Shown here piece after piece: positions 1 to 7,772 of a stretch of DNA of 64,000 nt. The notes beneath the pieces are model-generated. The model made no database searches. It saw only the letters and a program-made list of their open reading frames with translations, and was not told the origin of the DNA. The DNA is from Salinigranum salinum. Its GTDB lineage: Archaea; Halobacteriota; Halobacteria; Halobacteriales; Haloferacaceae. Numbering within the stretch: position 1 is the first letter of the stretch; each line of letters opens with the position of its first letter. The position numbers and the translations under genes are program-made. Location of the stretch: positions 1,302,001-1,366,000 of the forward strand of contig NZ_VTOJ01000001.1 in the NCBI RefSeq assembly GCF_009176545.1, read 5' to 3'.

Positions 1-59
1 CACTGGGGCTGACGGCGCTCTTGGTAGTGTTCGGTCTGATGGGAGGCTGGTTCGCATGA
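1..59 (+). CDS. nuoL: NADH dehydrogenase-like complex I subunit L, C-terminal end (partial)
   Basis: Only the last 18 or so codons are in the window. They read as a hydrophobic tail (LTALLVVFGLMGGWFA) ending in TGA at 57-59. The stop overlaps the nuoM start as ATGA, implying translational coupling. The assignment as the ND5/NuoL proton-pumping subunit rests on position: the usual order is L-M-N and the next two genes are nuoM and nuoN. The sequence itself shows only a final transmembrane helix. Confidence 0.75.
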   Translation, partial: LGLTALLVVFGLMGGWFA

Positions 60-1579
60 TCATCGAAGCACTCATCGCCGTCACGTTCGTCGCCGCGCTC
101 GCCGTGCTCGTCGCCCCCGACGAGTACGCGGGCCGGCTGGCGGCCGTGCTCAGTCTGGTGCCCGTAGTGGGCGCGCTCTGGATGTGGCTACAGTTCGACG
201 CGAGCGGGAACGCCCTGATGGACGGGACCATCGCGTTCGAGACGGACGTCGTGTGGTTCACGTTGGGTGGATTCGACCTCCACTGGTTCGTCGGCGTCGA
301 CGGCATCTCGCTGCCGCTGGTGGTGCTGACGACGATCCTGACGACGCTGTCGATCGTCTCGGCGTGGACGCCGATCGACGAACGGCAGAGCCAGTTCTAC
401 GGGCTGATGCTGTTCATGGAGGCCAATCTGTTGGGCGTGTTCACGGCGCTGGACTTCTTCGTCTGGTTCGTCTTCTGGGAGGCCGTCCTCGTCCCGATGT
501 ACTTCCTCGTCGGCGTCTGGGGCGGTCCCCGGAGAAAGTACGCCGCGATCAAGTTCTTCGTCTACACGAACGTCGCCTCGCTGGTGATGTTCATCGGCTT
601 CATCGCGCTGGTGTTCGGGCTGGGTGACTCGGTCGGCTCGACCCGCCTGCCGGAGATCGCGATGGCGCTCCGTGGCGGGGAACTCGGCTCGCTGTTCGGG
701 ATCGGAGCCGGGACGCTCGCCACCGCGGCATTCGTCGCGATGTTCTTCGGCTTCGCGGTGAAGGTGCCCGTCGCCCCCCTGCACACGTGGCTGCCCGACG
801 CCCACGTCGAGGCCCCCACGCCCGTGTCGGTGATGCTGGCGGGCGTCCTCCTGAAGATGGGGACGTACGCGCTGTTGCGGTTCAACTTCACGATGCTCCC
901 CGACGTCGCCGTCCAGCTGGCGGTACCGATCGCCCTCCTGGCCGTGATCTCGGTGATCTACGGCGCGATGCTCGCGCTCGCCCAGGAGGACCTCAAGCGC
1001 ATCGTCGCCTACTCGTCGGTGTCGTCGATGGGGTACGTCATCCTCGGGCTCGTCGCGTACACCACGTACGGCGTCGGTGGCGCGACGTTCCAGATGGTCG
1101 CTCACGGCCTCATCTCGGGGCTGATGTTCATGACTGTCGGCGTGGTCTACAACACGACCCACACCCGGATGGTCGGCGACATGTCGGGTATCGCCGATAG
1201 AATGCCCGTCACCGCGGGCATCTTCGTCGCCGGCGCGTTCGCCTACATGGGGCTGCCGCTGATGGCCGGCTTCGCGGGCGAGTTCTTCATCTTCAAGGGC
1301 GCGTTCGAGTCGACGACGTTCGCGGGGATGCCGCTGTTCACCGCGGCGGCGATGTTCGGCATCGTCATCGTCGCGGGGTACCTGCTCTTCGCGATGCAGC
1401 GGACGCTGTTCGGCCCGTTCCGCTTCGACGGCGACTACACGATCTCCGAAGCGCCCGTCCACGACGTGGCTCCCCTCGCGGTGTTGCTCGCGCTCATCAT
1501 CGTCCTGGGAGTTGCGCCGGACCTGTTCTTCGGGATGATCCAGGACGCCGTCAACCCCATCCTGGGAGGTGTCTCGTAG
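56..1579 (+). CDS. nuoM: Complex I (NADH dehydrogenase-like) subunit M
   Basis: A 507-residue antiporter-like membrane subunit of respiratory complex I, related to ND4. It is hydrophobic throughout, with about 13-14 predicted membrane helices. The family signature is clear: the key Glu in FWEAVLVPMYF (about residue 142) and the key Lys in FAVKVPVAPLHTWLPDAH (about residue 236), both on the proton path. Length is normal. The start overlaps the nuoL stop by 4 bases and nuoN begins at the base after this stop, so the three are one operon. Haloarchaeal Nuo complexes usually lack the NADH-oxidising E/F/G module, so the electron donor may not be NADH; that is family knowledge and not visible here. 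Confidence 0.97.
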   Translation: MIIEALIAVTFVAALAVLVAPDEYAGRLAAVLSLVPVVGALWMWLQFDASGNALMDGTIAFETDVVWFTLGGFDLHWFVGVDGISLPLVVLTTILTTLSIVSAWTPIDERQSQFYGLMLFMEANLLGVFTALDFFVWFVFWEAVLVPMYFLVGVWGGPRRKYAAIKFFVYTNVASLVMFIGFIALVFGLGDSVGSTRLPEIAMALRGGELGSLFGIGAGTLATAAFVAMFFGFAVKVPVAPLHTWLPDAHVEAPTPVSVMLAGVLLKMGTYALLRFNFTMLPDVAVQLAVPIALLAVISVIYGAMLALAQEDLKRIVAYSSVSSMGYVILGLVAYTTYGVGGATFQMVAHGLISGLMFMTVGVVYNTTHTRMVGDMSGIADRMPVTAGIFVAGAFAYMGLPLMAGFAGEFFIFKGAFESTTFAGMPLFTAAAMFGIVIVAGYLLFAMQRTLFGPFRFDGDYTISEAPVHDVAPLAVLLALIIVLGVAPDLFFGMIQDAVNPILGGVS

Positions 1580-3133
1580 ATGTTCGACCTCACGCTCACG
1601 CCCGCATCAACGTCCACGTTCGCCCTGCAGTCGTCCGGCGCGACGCTCCCCGACTGGGCCGCCATGGCACCGGTCATCGCGCTCGCCGCGACGGCACTCG
1701 TCCTGCTGTTGATCGACACGATCGACCCCGACACGTCGAACAACACGCTGCTGGCGGGCGTCGCGACGGTCGGCGCGCTGGTGTCGTTCGGCTTCGCCGG
1801 CTGGTTCCTCGTCGCCGGCACCGGTCAGCCCGCCACTGGCGGTGCCATCGAACTGTACGGCGCGTCGATCGTCGTCGACGGGATGGCGCTGTTCTTCCAG
1901 CTCATCTTCGCCTCCGTGACAGCGCTGGTCGTCGTCGCGTCGTTCGACTACCTCGAGGGCGAGGAGTACCAGGGCGAGTTCTACTCGCTCGTGCTGTTCG
2001 CCGCGACGGGGATGGCGCTGATGGCGGCCTCGAACTCCCTGGCGACGGCGTTCGTCTCGCTCGAACTCGCCTCGCTGCCCTCGTACGCGCTCGTCGCGTT
2101 CCTCAAGCGCAACCGGGGGAGCGTCGAAGCGAGTCTCAAATACTTCCTCATCGGCGCGGTCTCCTCGGCCGTCTTCGCGTTCGGTATCTCGCTGGTGTAC
2201 GCCACCACCGGGACGCTCGTCCTCGGTGACGTCGCCGCGGGGCTCGCCGAGGCGACCGGCATGGTCGGCGTCGCCGGGATCGGCGTGTTCATGATCCTCG
2301 GCGGCTTCGCGTTCAAGACCGCCTCCGTTCCGTTCCACTTCTGGGCACCCGAAGCGTACGAGGGCGCGCCCACGCCCATCTCGGGCTTCCTCTCGTCGGC
2401 GTCGAAGGCGGCCGGCTTCGCGGTGGCGTTCCGCGTGTTCACCGTCGCGTTCCCCGTGAGCGAACTCGTGCCGATGGGGATCGACTGGCCGCTCGCCTTC
2501 GCGGTGCTGGCCGTCGTCACGATGACGCTCGGCAACTTCGCGGCGGCGACACAGGAGAACGTCAAGCGGATGCTGGCGTACTCCTCGATCGGTCACGCCG
2601 GCTACGCGCTCATCGGGCTCGCCGCCCTCTCCGGTGGCGGGCCGAACGGCGATGTCGTCGGCGCGTCGATGGCCCACTTGCTGGTGTACGGCTTCATGAA
2701 CACCGGCGCGTTCATCTTCATCGCCATGGTCGAACACTGGGACCTCGGGCGGACGTTCGAGGACCTCAACGGCCTCTCGACGCAGGCGCCGATGGCCTGC
2801 GTCGCGATGACCGTCTTCATGTTCTCCCTGGCGGGGCTGCCGCCGTTCGGCGGCTTCCTCTCGAAGTACGCCCTCTTCTACTCGGCCATCGAGGGTGGCT
2901 TCTGGTGGCTCGCGGCCGTGGGGGCGGTGAACAGCGCGCTGTCGCTGTTCTACTACTCGCGCGTCGTGAAGGCGATGTGGATCGAAGACCCCGTCGCGGA
3001 TCTCGAACTCGGCTCGCGTCCCATGGGGCTGTACGTCGCCGTGATGGCCGCCGCGCTCGGCACGCTCCTCCTCCTGCCCGCGTTCGGTCCGGTCGTCGAG
3101 ACGGCGCAGGCGTCGGCCGCGGCGCTGTTCTGA
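1580..3133 (+). CDS. nuoN: Complex I (NADH dehydrogenase-like) subunit N
   Basis: A 517-residue antiporter-like subunit of complex I, related to ND2 and the last of the membrane arm genes. It carries the conserved segment FAFKTASVPFHFWAPEAYEG (about residues 237-256), with the Lys of the proton channel, followed by APTPISGFLSSASKAAGF. About 14 membrane helices are expected. It starts immediately after the nuoM stop, which supports coupled translation. No complex I gene follows within the window, so nuoN closes the operon. Confidence 0.97.
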   Translation: MFDLTLTPASTSTFALQSSGATLPDWAAMAPVIALAATALVLLLIDTIDPDTSNNTLLAGVATVGALVSFGFAGWFLVAGTGQPATGGAIELYGASIVVDGMALFFQLIFASVTALVVVASFDYLEGEEYQGEFYSLVLFAATGMALMAASNSLATAFVSLELASLPSYALVAFLKRNRGSVEASLKYFLIGAVSSAVFAFGISLVYATTGTLVLGDVAAGLAEATGMVGVAGIGVFMILGGFAFKTASVPFHFWAPEAYEGAPTPISGFLSSASKAAGFAVAFRVFTVAFPVSELVPMGIDWPLAFAVLAVVTMTLGNFAAATQENVKRMLAYSSIGHAGYALIGLAALSGGGPNGDVVGASMAHLLVYGFMNTGAFIFIAMVEHWDLGRTFEDLNGLSTQAPMACVAMTVFMFSLAGLPPFGGFLSKYALFYSAIEGGFWWLAAVGAVNSALSLFYYSRVVKAMWIEDPVADLELGSRPMGLYVAVMAAALGTLLLLPAFGPVVETAQASAAALF

Positions 3134-3312
3134 CCGCCGCGCCCGGTCTCTCGGTCCACCCGCTCACCGGTTCTTCGATTCCCCAGTCCTCGCCCGAACG
3201 GCGGCCTCGTCTCGTCTCGTGCGGGTCGTCGACGCCCCGGTCGGACGACCCGTCCCGGCTCACGCACGACAGCGCGACTGTTATGCGTCGGCGGGTCGTC
3301 GCCGCGGCACCG

Positions 3313-3654
3313 ATGCCACACGGCCCCGCCCGACTCCTGTTCGGTCTCTGTCTGCTCGTGCTCGCGAGCACGGCGTCCGTCCCCGGTTCGGCTCTCCCCA
3401 CCGGTAGCGACCACCCGGAGACGACCGAGTCGCCGACGCTCGCTTCGAGCGACTCGGTCGGAGCCGCTCGAGTGACCACGGACGCGACGAACTCGCTCGG
3501 CGGGGACGACCAGCCACCCGCGAACGCGGGCGCGGACCGGTCTGGGAGCGACGGTGAGACGAGTACCGCGACGACGAACGGCATCAGCGGCCTCCTCGTC
3601 GGCGTCGCGGTCGCCGCCATCCTCCTGTGGCGACGCTGGCGGCGGTCGTCGTAG
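3313..3654 (+). CDS. Small secreted/membrane-anchored hypothetical protein
   Basis: A 113-residue protein with a hydrophobic N-terminal signal-like segment (LLFGLCLLVLASTASVPG), a Ser/Thr/Asp/Gly-rich low-complexity middle of about 60 residues, and a C-terminal helix (GISGLLVGVAVAAILLW) followed by basic residues (RRWRRSS). This layout fits a surface protein held by a C-terminal anchor with the tail in the cytoplasm. The ATG at 3313 is preferred because a TTAT element (about 3280-3285) lies near -30. An in-frame ATG at 3283 would add ten residues. I recognise no family, and the function is unknown. Confidence 0.6.
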   Translation: MPHGPARLLFGLCLLVLASTASVPGSALPTGSDHPETTESPTLASSDSVGAARVTTDATNSLGGDDQPPANAGADRSGSDGETSTATTNGISGLLVGVAVAAILLWRRWRRSS

Positions 3655-3695
3655 TCACACACGTCGTGGGGGATCCGCGCCGCACGAGTGCCGGC

Positions 3696-3710
3696 AGGGT
3701 TTTTTGCCCT
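3696..3710 (+). promoter_or_regulatory. Promoter-like AGGG-T6-G-CCCT element of the DHH gene
   Basis: A T-run flanked by an inverted AGGG/CCCT pair. Its centre is about 27 bases before the ATG at 3729, the distance expected for a TATA-type box of a leaderless haloarchaeal transcript. A near copy precedes the next gene. Confidence 0.5.
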
Positions 3711-3728
3711 CACTGGCATCTACGTACT

Positions 3729-5192
3729 ATGTCGCGGCCTAGTCGCCTCGTTCTGGGGTGCAGTCCCGTCGCCCGGACCGTCGTCGACGCGGTCAAGAGC
3801 CGTCCGGGGAGCCTCCACGTCGTCTCCGAGGCGCGCAGCCGCGTCGAGTCGCTCCGCGAGAGCGGCGTCGACGCGACACACGACGATCCGACGGACTCCG
3901 AGACGTACCCGGAGTGGGCGACGGAGGTCGTCGTCGCGGGGCCCGACCCGGAGACGAACCTGGCTGCCGCTCGCGCCGCCCGTGATCGGTTCCCCGCGGC
4001 GCTCCTCGTCGCCTACGCCGGTTCCGACCCCGCTCCCGACGTGATCGAACAGCTCCACACGGTCGCCGACCGCGTGATCGACCCCCACGGGGCGCTCGCG
4101 ACCGCGGTCGTCGACCTCCTGCGCGGGACGGACGCCACTCGCGTCGCCCGCCTCCTGCGCGTCCTCCGGAACGTCGACGGGCCGCTGGCGGTCGTGATGC
4201 ACGACAACCCCGACCCGGATGCCATCGCGTCGGCGCTCGCGCTCGCCCGCATCGCCGACCAGGTGGACGTCGATGCGACGCCGTGTTACTTCGGCGAGAT
4301 CTCCCACCAGGAGAACCAGGCCATGGTCAACCTCCTCGATCTGGAGCTCACCGTCCTCTCCCCCGGGACCGACATGTCCGACTACGCCGGGATCGCGCTC
4401 GTCGACCACTCGCGGCCCGGCGTCAACGACGGTCTGTCGCCGGACACCCGCATCGACATCGCCATCGACCACCACCCGCCACGTGCGCCGGTCGAGGCGC
4501 GGTGTCTCGACCTCCGCAGCGGCGTGGGAGCGACCAGCACGCTCCTGACGCACTACCTCAGGCGGCTCCAGATCGAACCGGACACGCGACTCGCCACTGC
4601 GCTGCTGTTCGGCATCCGGATCGACACCAAGGACTTCTCCCGAGAGGTGTCCGAGGCGGACTTCGAGGCGGCGGCGTTCCTCTGTGAACACGCCGACCAC
4701 TCGCTCCTCGATCGGGTCGAGAGCCCGAGCATGGGTCCCGAGGTGCTCGACACGCTCGCGCGTGCCATCCGTAACCGCGAGGTGCGCGGCGACGCGCTGG
4801 CCACGAACGTCGGATCGATCCGCGACCGCGACGCGCTGGCGCAGGCGGCCGACCACCTCCTCGGCATGGAGGGGGTCACCGTCTCGCTCGTCTACGGCTA
4901 CATGAACGAGACGATCTACGTCTCCGGGCGTGCTCGTGGGACCGACGTCGACCTCGGGGAGACGCTCCGCGAGGCGTTCGGCACGATCGGGAGCGCGGGG
5001 GGCCACGCCGACATGGCCGGCGCGCAGATCCAGATGGGCATCCTGAGCGACGAGAACGTCGAGAGCGCGGCGGCGCTCGCGTCGCAGGTCACCGAGGCGG
5101 TCAGCGGCCGGTTCTACGAGACGCTCGAGACCGCTCCGTCGACGTCGCCGTACGACGACGGCGAGATCGCCCTCGAGTACCCGTTCGAGTGA
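3729..5192 (+). CDS. TrkA-N/DHH-DHHA1 phosphoesterase
   Basis: A 487-residue cytoplasmic protein. Residues about 3-110 look like a Rossmann-type TrkA-N/RCK domain (SRLVLGCSPVARTVVDAV). From about 150 a DHH phosphoesterase domain begins with HDNPDPDAIASALAL, followed by LVDHSRPG (about 225) and the DHH motif in IAIDHHPP (about 246). A C-terminal DHHA1 domain ends in a Gly/His-rich stretch (GSAGGHADMAGAQ). DHH-DHHA1 enzymes hydrolyse short oligonucleotides or cyclic dinucleotides with divalent metal. The attached RCK-like domain suggests ligand control, but the substrate cannot be read from the sequence. The ATG at 3729 is chosen over upstream in-frame starts because of the -27 promoter element. 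It is followed by the CBS-ParB gene with a matching promoter. Confidence 0.88.
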   Translation: MSRPSRLVLGCSPVARTVVDAVKSRPGSLHVVSEARSRVESLRESGVDATHDDPTDSETYPEWATEVVVAGPDPETNLAAARAARDRFPAALLVAYAGSDPAPDVIEQLHTVADRVIDPHGALATAVVDLLRGTDATRVARLLRVLRNVDGPLAVVMHDNPDPDAIASALALARIADQVDVDATPCYFGEISHQENQAMVNLLDLELTVLSPGTDMSDYAGIALVDHSRPGVNDGLSPDTRIDIAIDHHPPRAPVEARCLDLRSGVGATSTLLTHYLRRLQIEPDTRLATALLFGIRIDTKDFSREVSEADFEAAAFLCEHADHSLLDRVESPSMGPEVLDTLARAIRNREVRGDALATNVGSIRDRDALAQAADHLLGMEGVTVSLVYGYMNETIYVSGRARGTDVDLGETLREAFGTIGSAGGHADMAGAQIQMGILSDENVESAAALASQVTEAVSGRFYETLETAPSTSPYDDGEIALEYPFE

Positions 5193-5237
5193 TCGGGCGA
5201 GGTCGTGCGATCTCGTGACCGCGCGAGTCGAGTGCGT

Positions 5238-5250
5238 AGGGTTTTGCCCT
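5238..5250 (+). promoter_or_regulatory. Promoter-like AGGG-T4-G-CCCT element of the CBS-ParB gene
   Basis: The element has the same architecture as the one at 3696-3710. Its centre is about 27 bases before the ATG at 5271, as for a leaderless promoter. Confidence 0.5.
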
Positions 5251-5270
5251 CCGTCGCCGTAGGCTCTCCC

Positions 5271-6053
5271 ATGACCGGGACGGCGACCGTCAAGGAGTAC
5301 ATGACCAGGGACGTCGCGACGGCGTCCCCAACCGACACGGTCGGGGAGGTCGCTCGACGCATCGTCGAGAGCGACGGACACAACGGCTTTCCCGTCTGCG
5401 AGACGCGCAAGGTCGAGGGGTTCGTCACCGCGAGCGACCTCCTCCTCGCCGACGATGACGCGCTCATCTTCACCGTCATGACCGAGGACCTCATCGTCGC
5501 CCACCCGGACATGGACGTCAACGACGCCGCACGGGTCATCCTCCGGTCGGGGATCCGGAAGCTTCCGGTCGTCGACGACGCCGGCAACCTCGTCGGCATC
5601 ATCTCCAACACGGACGTCATCCGCTCGCAGATCGAACGCGCCACGCCCGAGAAGGTGGGCAAACTGATGCGCACGCTCGAACAGATCCACGGCATCACTG
5701 TCCACGAGGAGCGCGACGCGATCGCTCTGGACGACCTCATCCCCACGCAAGCGCGGGTGTACGCCGACGAACTCGAGGGACGGCAGTACGAGCTCGAGAA
5801 CGGTCTCGCCGAACCGCTCGTCGTCATCGACAACGCGGGGACACTCCTGCTCGCCGACGGACACCACCGCGTGATGGCTGCCGATCGGCTGGGGATCGAG
5901 GAGATGGACGCGTACGTCATCGTGGTCGACGACCCCGTCGAACTGGGGATGGAGCGAACCGCCGAGAAGGAGGGGCTCCGATCGATCGGCGACATCGAGA
6001 TCGTCGACTACGCGCGCCACCCGCTGGTCGAGACGACCCGTCGCCTCCAGTGA
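5271..6053 (+). CDS. CBS-pair protein with C-terminal ParB/SerK-like domain
   Basis: A 260-residue protein. A tandem CBS pair occupies residues about 5-125 (YMTRDVATASPTDTVGEV and DLIVAHPDMDVNDAARVI), a module that usually senses adenine nucleotides. A ParB/sulfiredoxin-type domain follows, with its signature DGHHRVMAADRLG near residue 196. There is no HTH DNA-binding segment, so a plasmid-style partition role is unlikely. The same fold is used by archaeal free-serine kinase SerK, although the SerK catalytic Glu is not evident at the matching place (LIPTQAR). The gene is likely co-regulated with the upstream DHH gene. Fold assignment is firm; biochemical role is open. Confidence 0.85.
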   Translation: MTGTATVKEYMTRDVATASPTDTVGEVARRIVESDGHNGFPVCETRKVEGFVTASDLLLADDDALIFTVMTEDLIVAHPDMDVNDAARVILRSGIRKLPVVDDAGNLVGIISNTDVIRSQIERATPEKVGKLMRTLEQIHGITVHEERDAIALDDLIPTQARVYADELEGRQYELENGLAEPLVVIDNAGTLLLADGHHRVMAADRLGIEEMDAYVIVVDDPVELGMERTAEKEGLRSIGDIEIVDYARHPLVETTRRLQ

Positions 6054-6070
6054 CCGGTGCGGCCGGGACG

Positions 6071-6376
6071 TTACCCGGGTTCGCTCTCACTCGCACTTTC
6101 ACTCTCGGTCGCTGTCTCGCCCCCGTCGTCGCTCCCGGGCTCGCCGGCGATGTCGTACGTCGACTGCCACGCGGTGACGATCCGGTCCGCGTCCGCCCGC
6201 GTCTCGGTCCGTTCTTCACGGTAGAGCGACCCCTCGGGTGCCTGCGTCAGCCGGTCGAGCCTGACCACCCACGTCCCGTCGGCGCGTCGACGCCGCCGCA
6301 GGGTCGCCCAGCCGTCGGCGCGCTCCCACTCGACCAGCGACCCGTCCGCTCCACGCCGTCGCTCCGTCCAGCCCAT
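6071..6376 (-). CDS. Small haloarchaeal protein, DUF7543-like
   Basis: A 101-residue acidic protein. Its N-terminal 70 residues are a compact Arg/Trp-rich region (MGWTERRRGADG, ADGWATLRRRR, SLYREERTETRADADRI), and the tail is a disordered Ser/Glu repeat (TESESASESEPG). The conserved pattern of substrate-like beta strands resembles the small haloarchaeal DUF7543 family. The ATG at 6376 begins the conserved region. No function is known. The gene is convergent with the CBS-ParB gene, with only a short gap between the stops. Confidence 0.7.
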   Translation of the reverse strand: MGWTERRRGADGSLVEWERADGWATLRRRRRADGTWVVRLDRLTQAPEGSLYREERTETRADADRIVTAWQSTYDIAGEPGSDDGGETATESESASESEPG

Positions 6377-6416
6377 AGACGTCGGTCGTCGCCGACCGGC
6401 CTGTAGCTTACGTCCG

Positions 6417-6545
6417 CTAGTTGCGCCTCGCCGTCCCGCAGCGACGACACACCGGGTAGCCGAACCGGTTGTACTCGACGTTCGTCGTACAGTCGCTCGC
6501 GCCGCAGTGTGCACAGTCGTACACCGACACCCACTCGAATGACAT
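6417..6545 (-). CDS. 42-residue zinc-ribbon microprotein
   Basis: Translation of the minus strand from 6545 gives a 42-residue protein: MSFEWVSVYDCAHCGAS, then CTTNVEYNRFGYPVC, then RRCGTARRN. It has a CxxC pair (Cys11, Cys14), a further Cys19, and a second CxxC pair (Cys33, Cys36), so a single zinc ribbon is likely. Such tiny zinc-finger proteins are common in haloarchaea and several affect growth or biofilm in other species; the role here is unknown. The gene lies between two minus-strand genes, and its upstream region is relatively AT-rich, so it may have its own promoter. Confidence 0.7.
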   Translation of the reverse strand: MSFEWVSVYDCAHCGASDCTTNVEYNRFGYPVCRRCGTARRN

Positions 6546-6629
6546 ACAGGATACGAAGAATTTCAAGAACGTAGTTATGAGCTCCATGCAGGCGATTAAC
6601 GAGGGATTTATCCCGCGTTCGTCGCGGTG

Positions 6630-7625
6630 TCACGCCCGTCGAGTCGGCGGCTCCCCCACGAGGTCGAGACGGTCGTCGAGATCGCCCAGCACGAAGAGCC
6701 CGTAGTACCGGAAGTACGTGACGACGGGGACCTGGACCAGGACGCTCACGGCGACGACCGCGGCGACGAAGCCGACGGCGAGGCCGGCGGCGACGGCCAG
6801 TCCGGCCCCCCGGAGACCGACAGTGAACGCGACCGCCCCACCGGCGAGCACGAACGGGATGGCGACGACCAGCGCCGCGAGACCGACGACGAGGCCGACG
6901 ACGAAACTCGCCGCGACGCCGAGGCCGAACCGGATCAGGACGAAGAGGGCGACTTCTCGCCACTCCGAGCGGATCAGCGGCAGGAGGCGGCGCCACGCCG
7001 AGAGCACGGTGCGGCCCTCGGCGATCATCGTCGGCACGACCAGGTCGGTCGTCAGTCGGAGGACGAGCAGTCCGACGATCCACGCGACGCCGACGCCGAC
7101 GACGAGCAGGGGGACGAACAGGGTTCCCGCGACGTCGACCGAGACCACACCGACGGCGACGAGGACCGGCAGGGCACCGAGGAAGACGAGCACCGCCACG
7201 ACCGCCATCCGGAAGACGAACAGCCGGAGTCCGGGGGTGAGAAACTGTCGGAACGGTCGACGGAGCTCGACCCGCCGGACGCGGAGGCACGCCACGAGGA
7301 CGAACTCCATGACCGCACCGACGATCGCGTGGACGACGACGAGCGCGACGAGGACGGCGGCCGCGCCGAGGATCGCCGCGCCGACACTCTCCGGGGAAAC
7401 CGTCGGGAGCGATGGGAGGTCGACGTCGGCGACGGTGGCTCCCGGCGGCCGTGGTGACGACACCGCGCCCTGTGCGGCCTGTCCCGCTCCACCGGCCCCG
7501 CCGACGCCGCCGACGAAGAACGTCACGACGGCGAGACGGAGCCACGCACGCCAGGAGACGGGCACGAGGAGCGACTGCGTCGCGGCCCGTGCGTCGTCAA
7601 GCGACTCGACGGCGTCCCACGACAT
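6630..7625 (-). CDS. Polytopic membrane protein, DUF7544-like
   Basis: A 331-residue hydrophobic protein with about six to eight membrane segments, for example AWLRLAVVTFFVGGVGG near residue 30, VALVVVHAIVGAVMEFVLVA near 100 and LAVGFVAAVVAVSVLVQVP near 295. It begins MSWDAVESLDDARAATQSLL, typical of the haloarchaeal DUF7544/DUF4013-like membrane families. The start at 7625 is used because a T-rich element (around 7655) lies at the leaderless-promoter distance. The gene is divergent from the peptidase gene at 7773. No transported substrate can be named. Confidence 0.8.
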   Translation of the reverse strand: MSWDAVESLDDARAATQSLLVPVSWRAWLRLAVVTFFVGGVGGAGGAGQAAQGAVSSPRPPGATVADVDLPSLPTVSPESVGAAILGAAAVLVALVVVHAIVGAVMEFVLVACLRVRRVELRRPFRQFLTPGLRLFVFRMAVVAVLVFLGALPVLVAVGVVSVDVAGTLFVPLLVVGVGVAWIVGLLVLRLTTDLVVPTMIAEGRTVLSAWRRLLPLIRSEWREVALFVLIRFGLGVAASFVVGLVVGLAALVVAIPFVLAGGAVAFTVGLRGAGLAVAAGLAVGFVAAVVAVSVLVQVPVVTYFRYYGLFVLGDLDDRLDLVGEPPTRRA

Positions 7626-7772
7626 CGTCTCGTAGAGCCCGACGCCCGCGTCGTACAAAAATCGCGTGGAGCCGTCCCGGGCATGTGACTGCTCCAGTAC
7701 CGTCGCGTTCGCTCCCTGGACCGACGACGCCCACGCGGTACTGTATTGCCCACCCGTCCACAACTACTGCGC

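Noticed and set aside
3720..6020. A 766-codon open frame on the minus strand
   Set aside because: It is antisense to the DHH and CBS-ParB genes. Its product is an Arg/Asp/Val-rich translation without family motifs, a usual effect of high-GC codon bias.
5271..6053. Plasmid partition gene parB
   Set aside because: No HTH, no ParA neighbour and no parS-like site; the CBS fusion points to another role.
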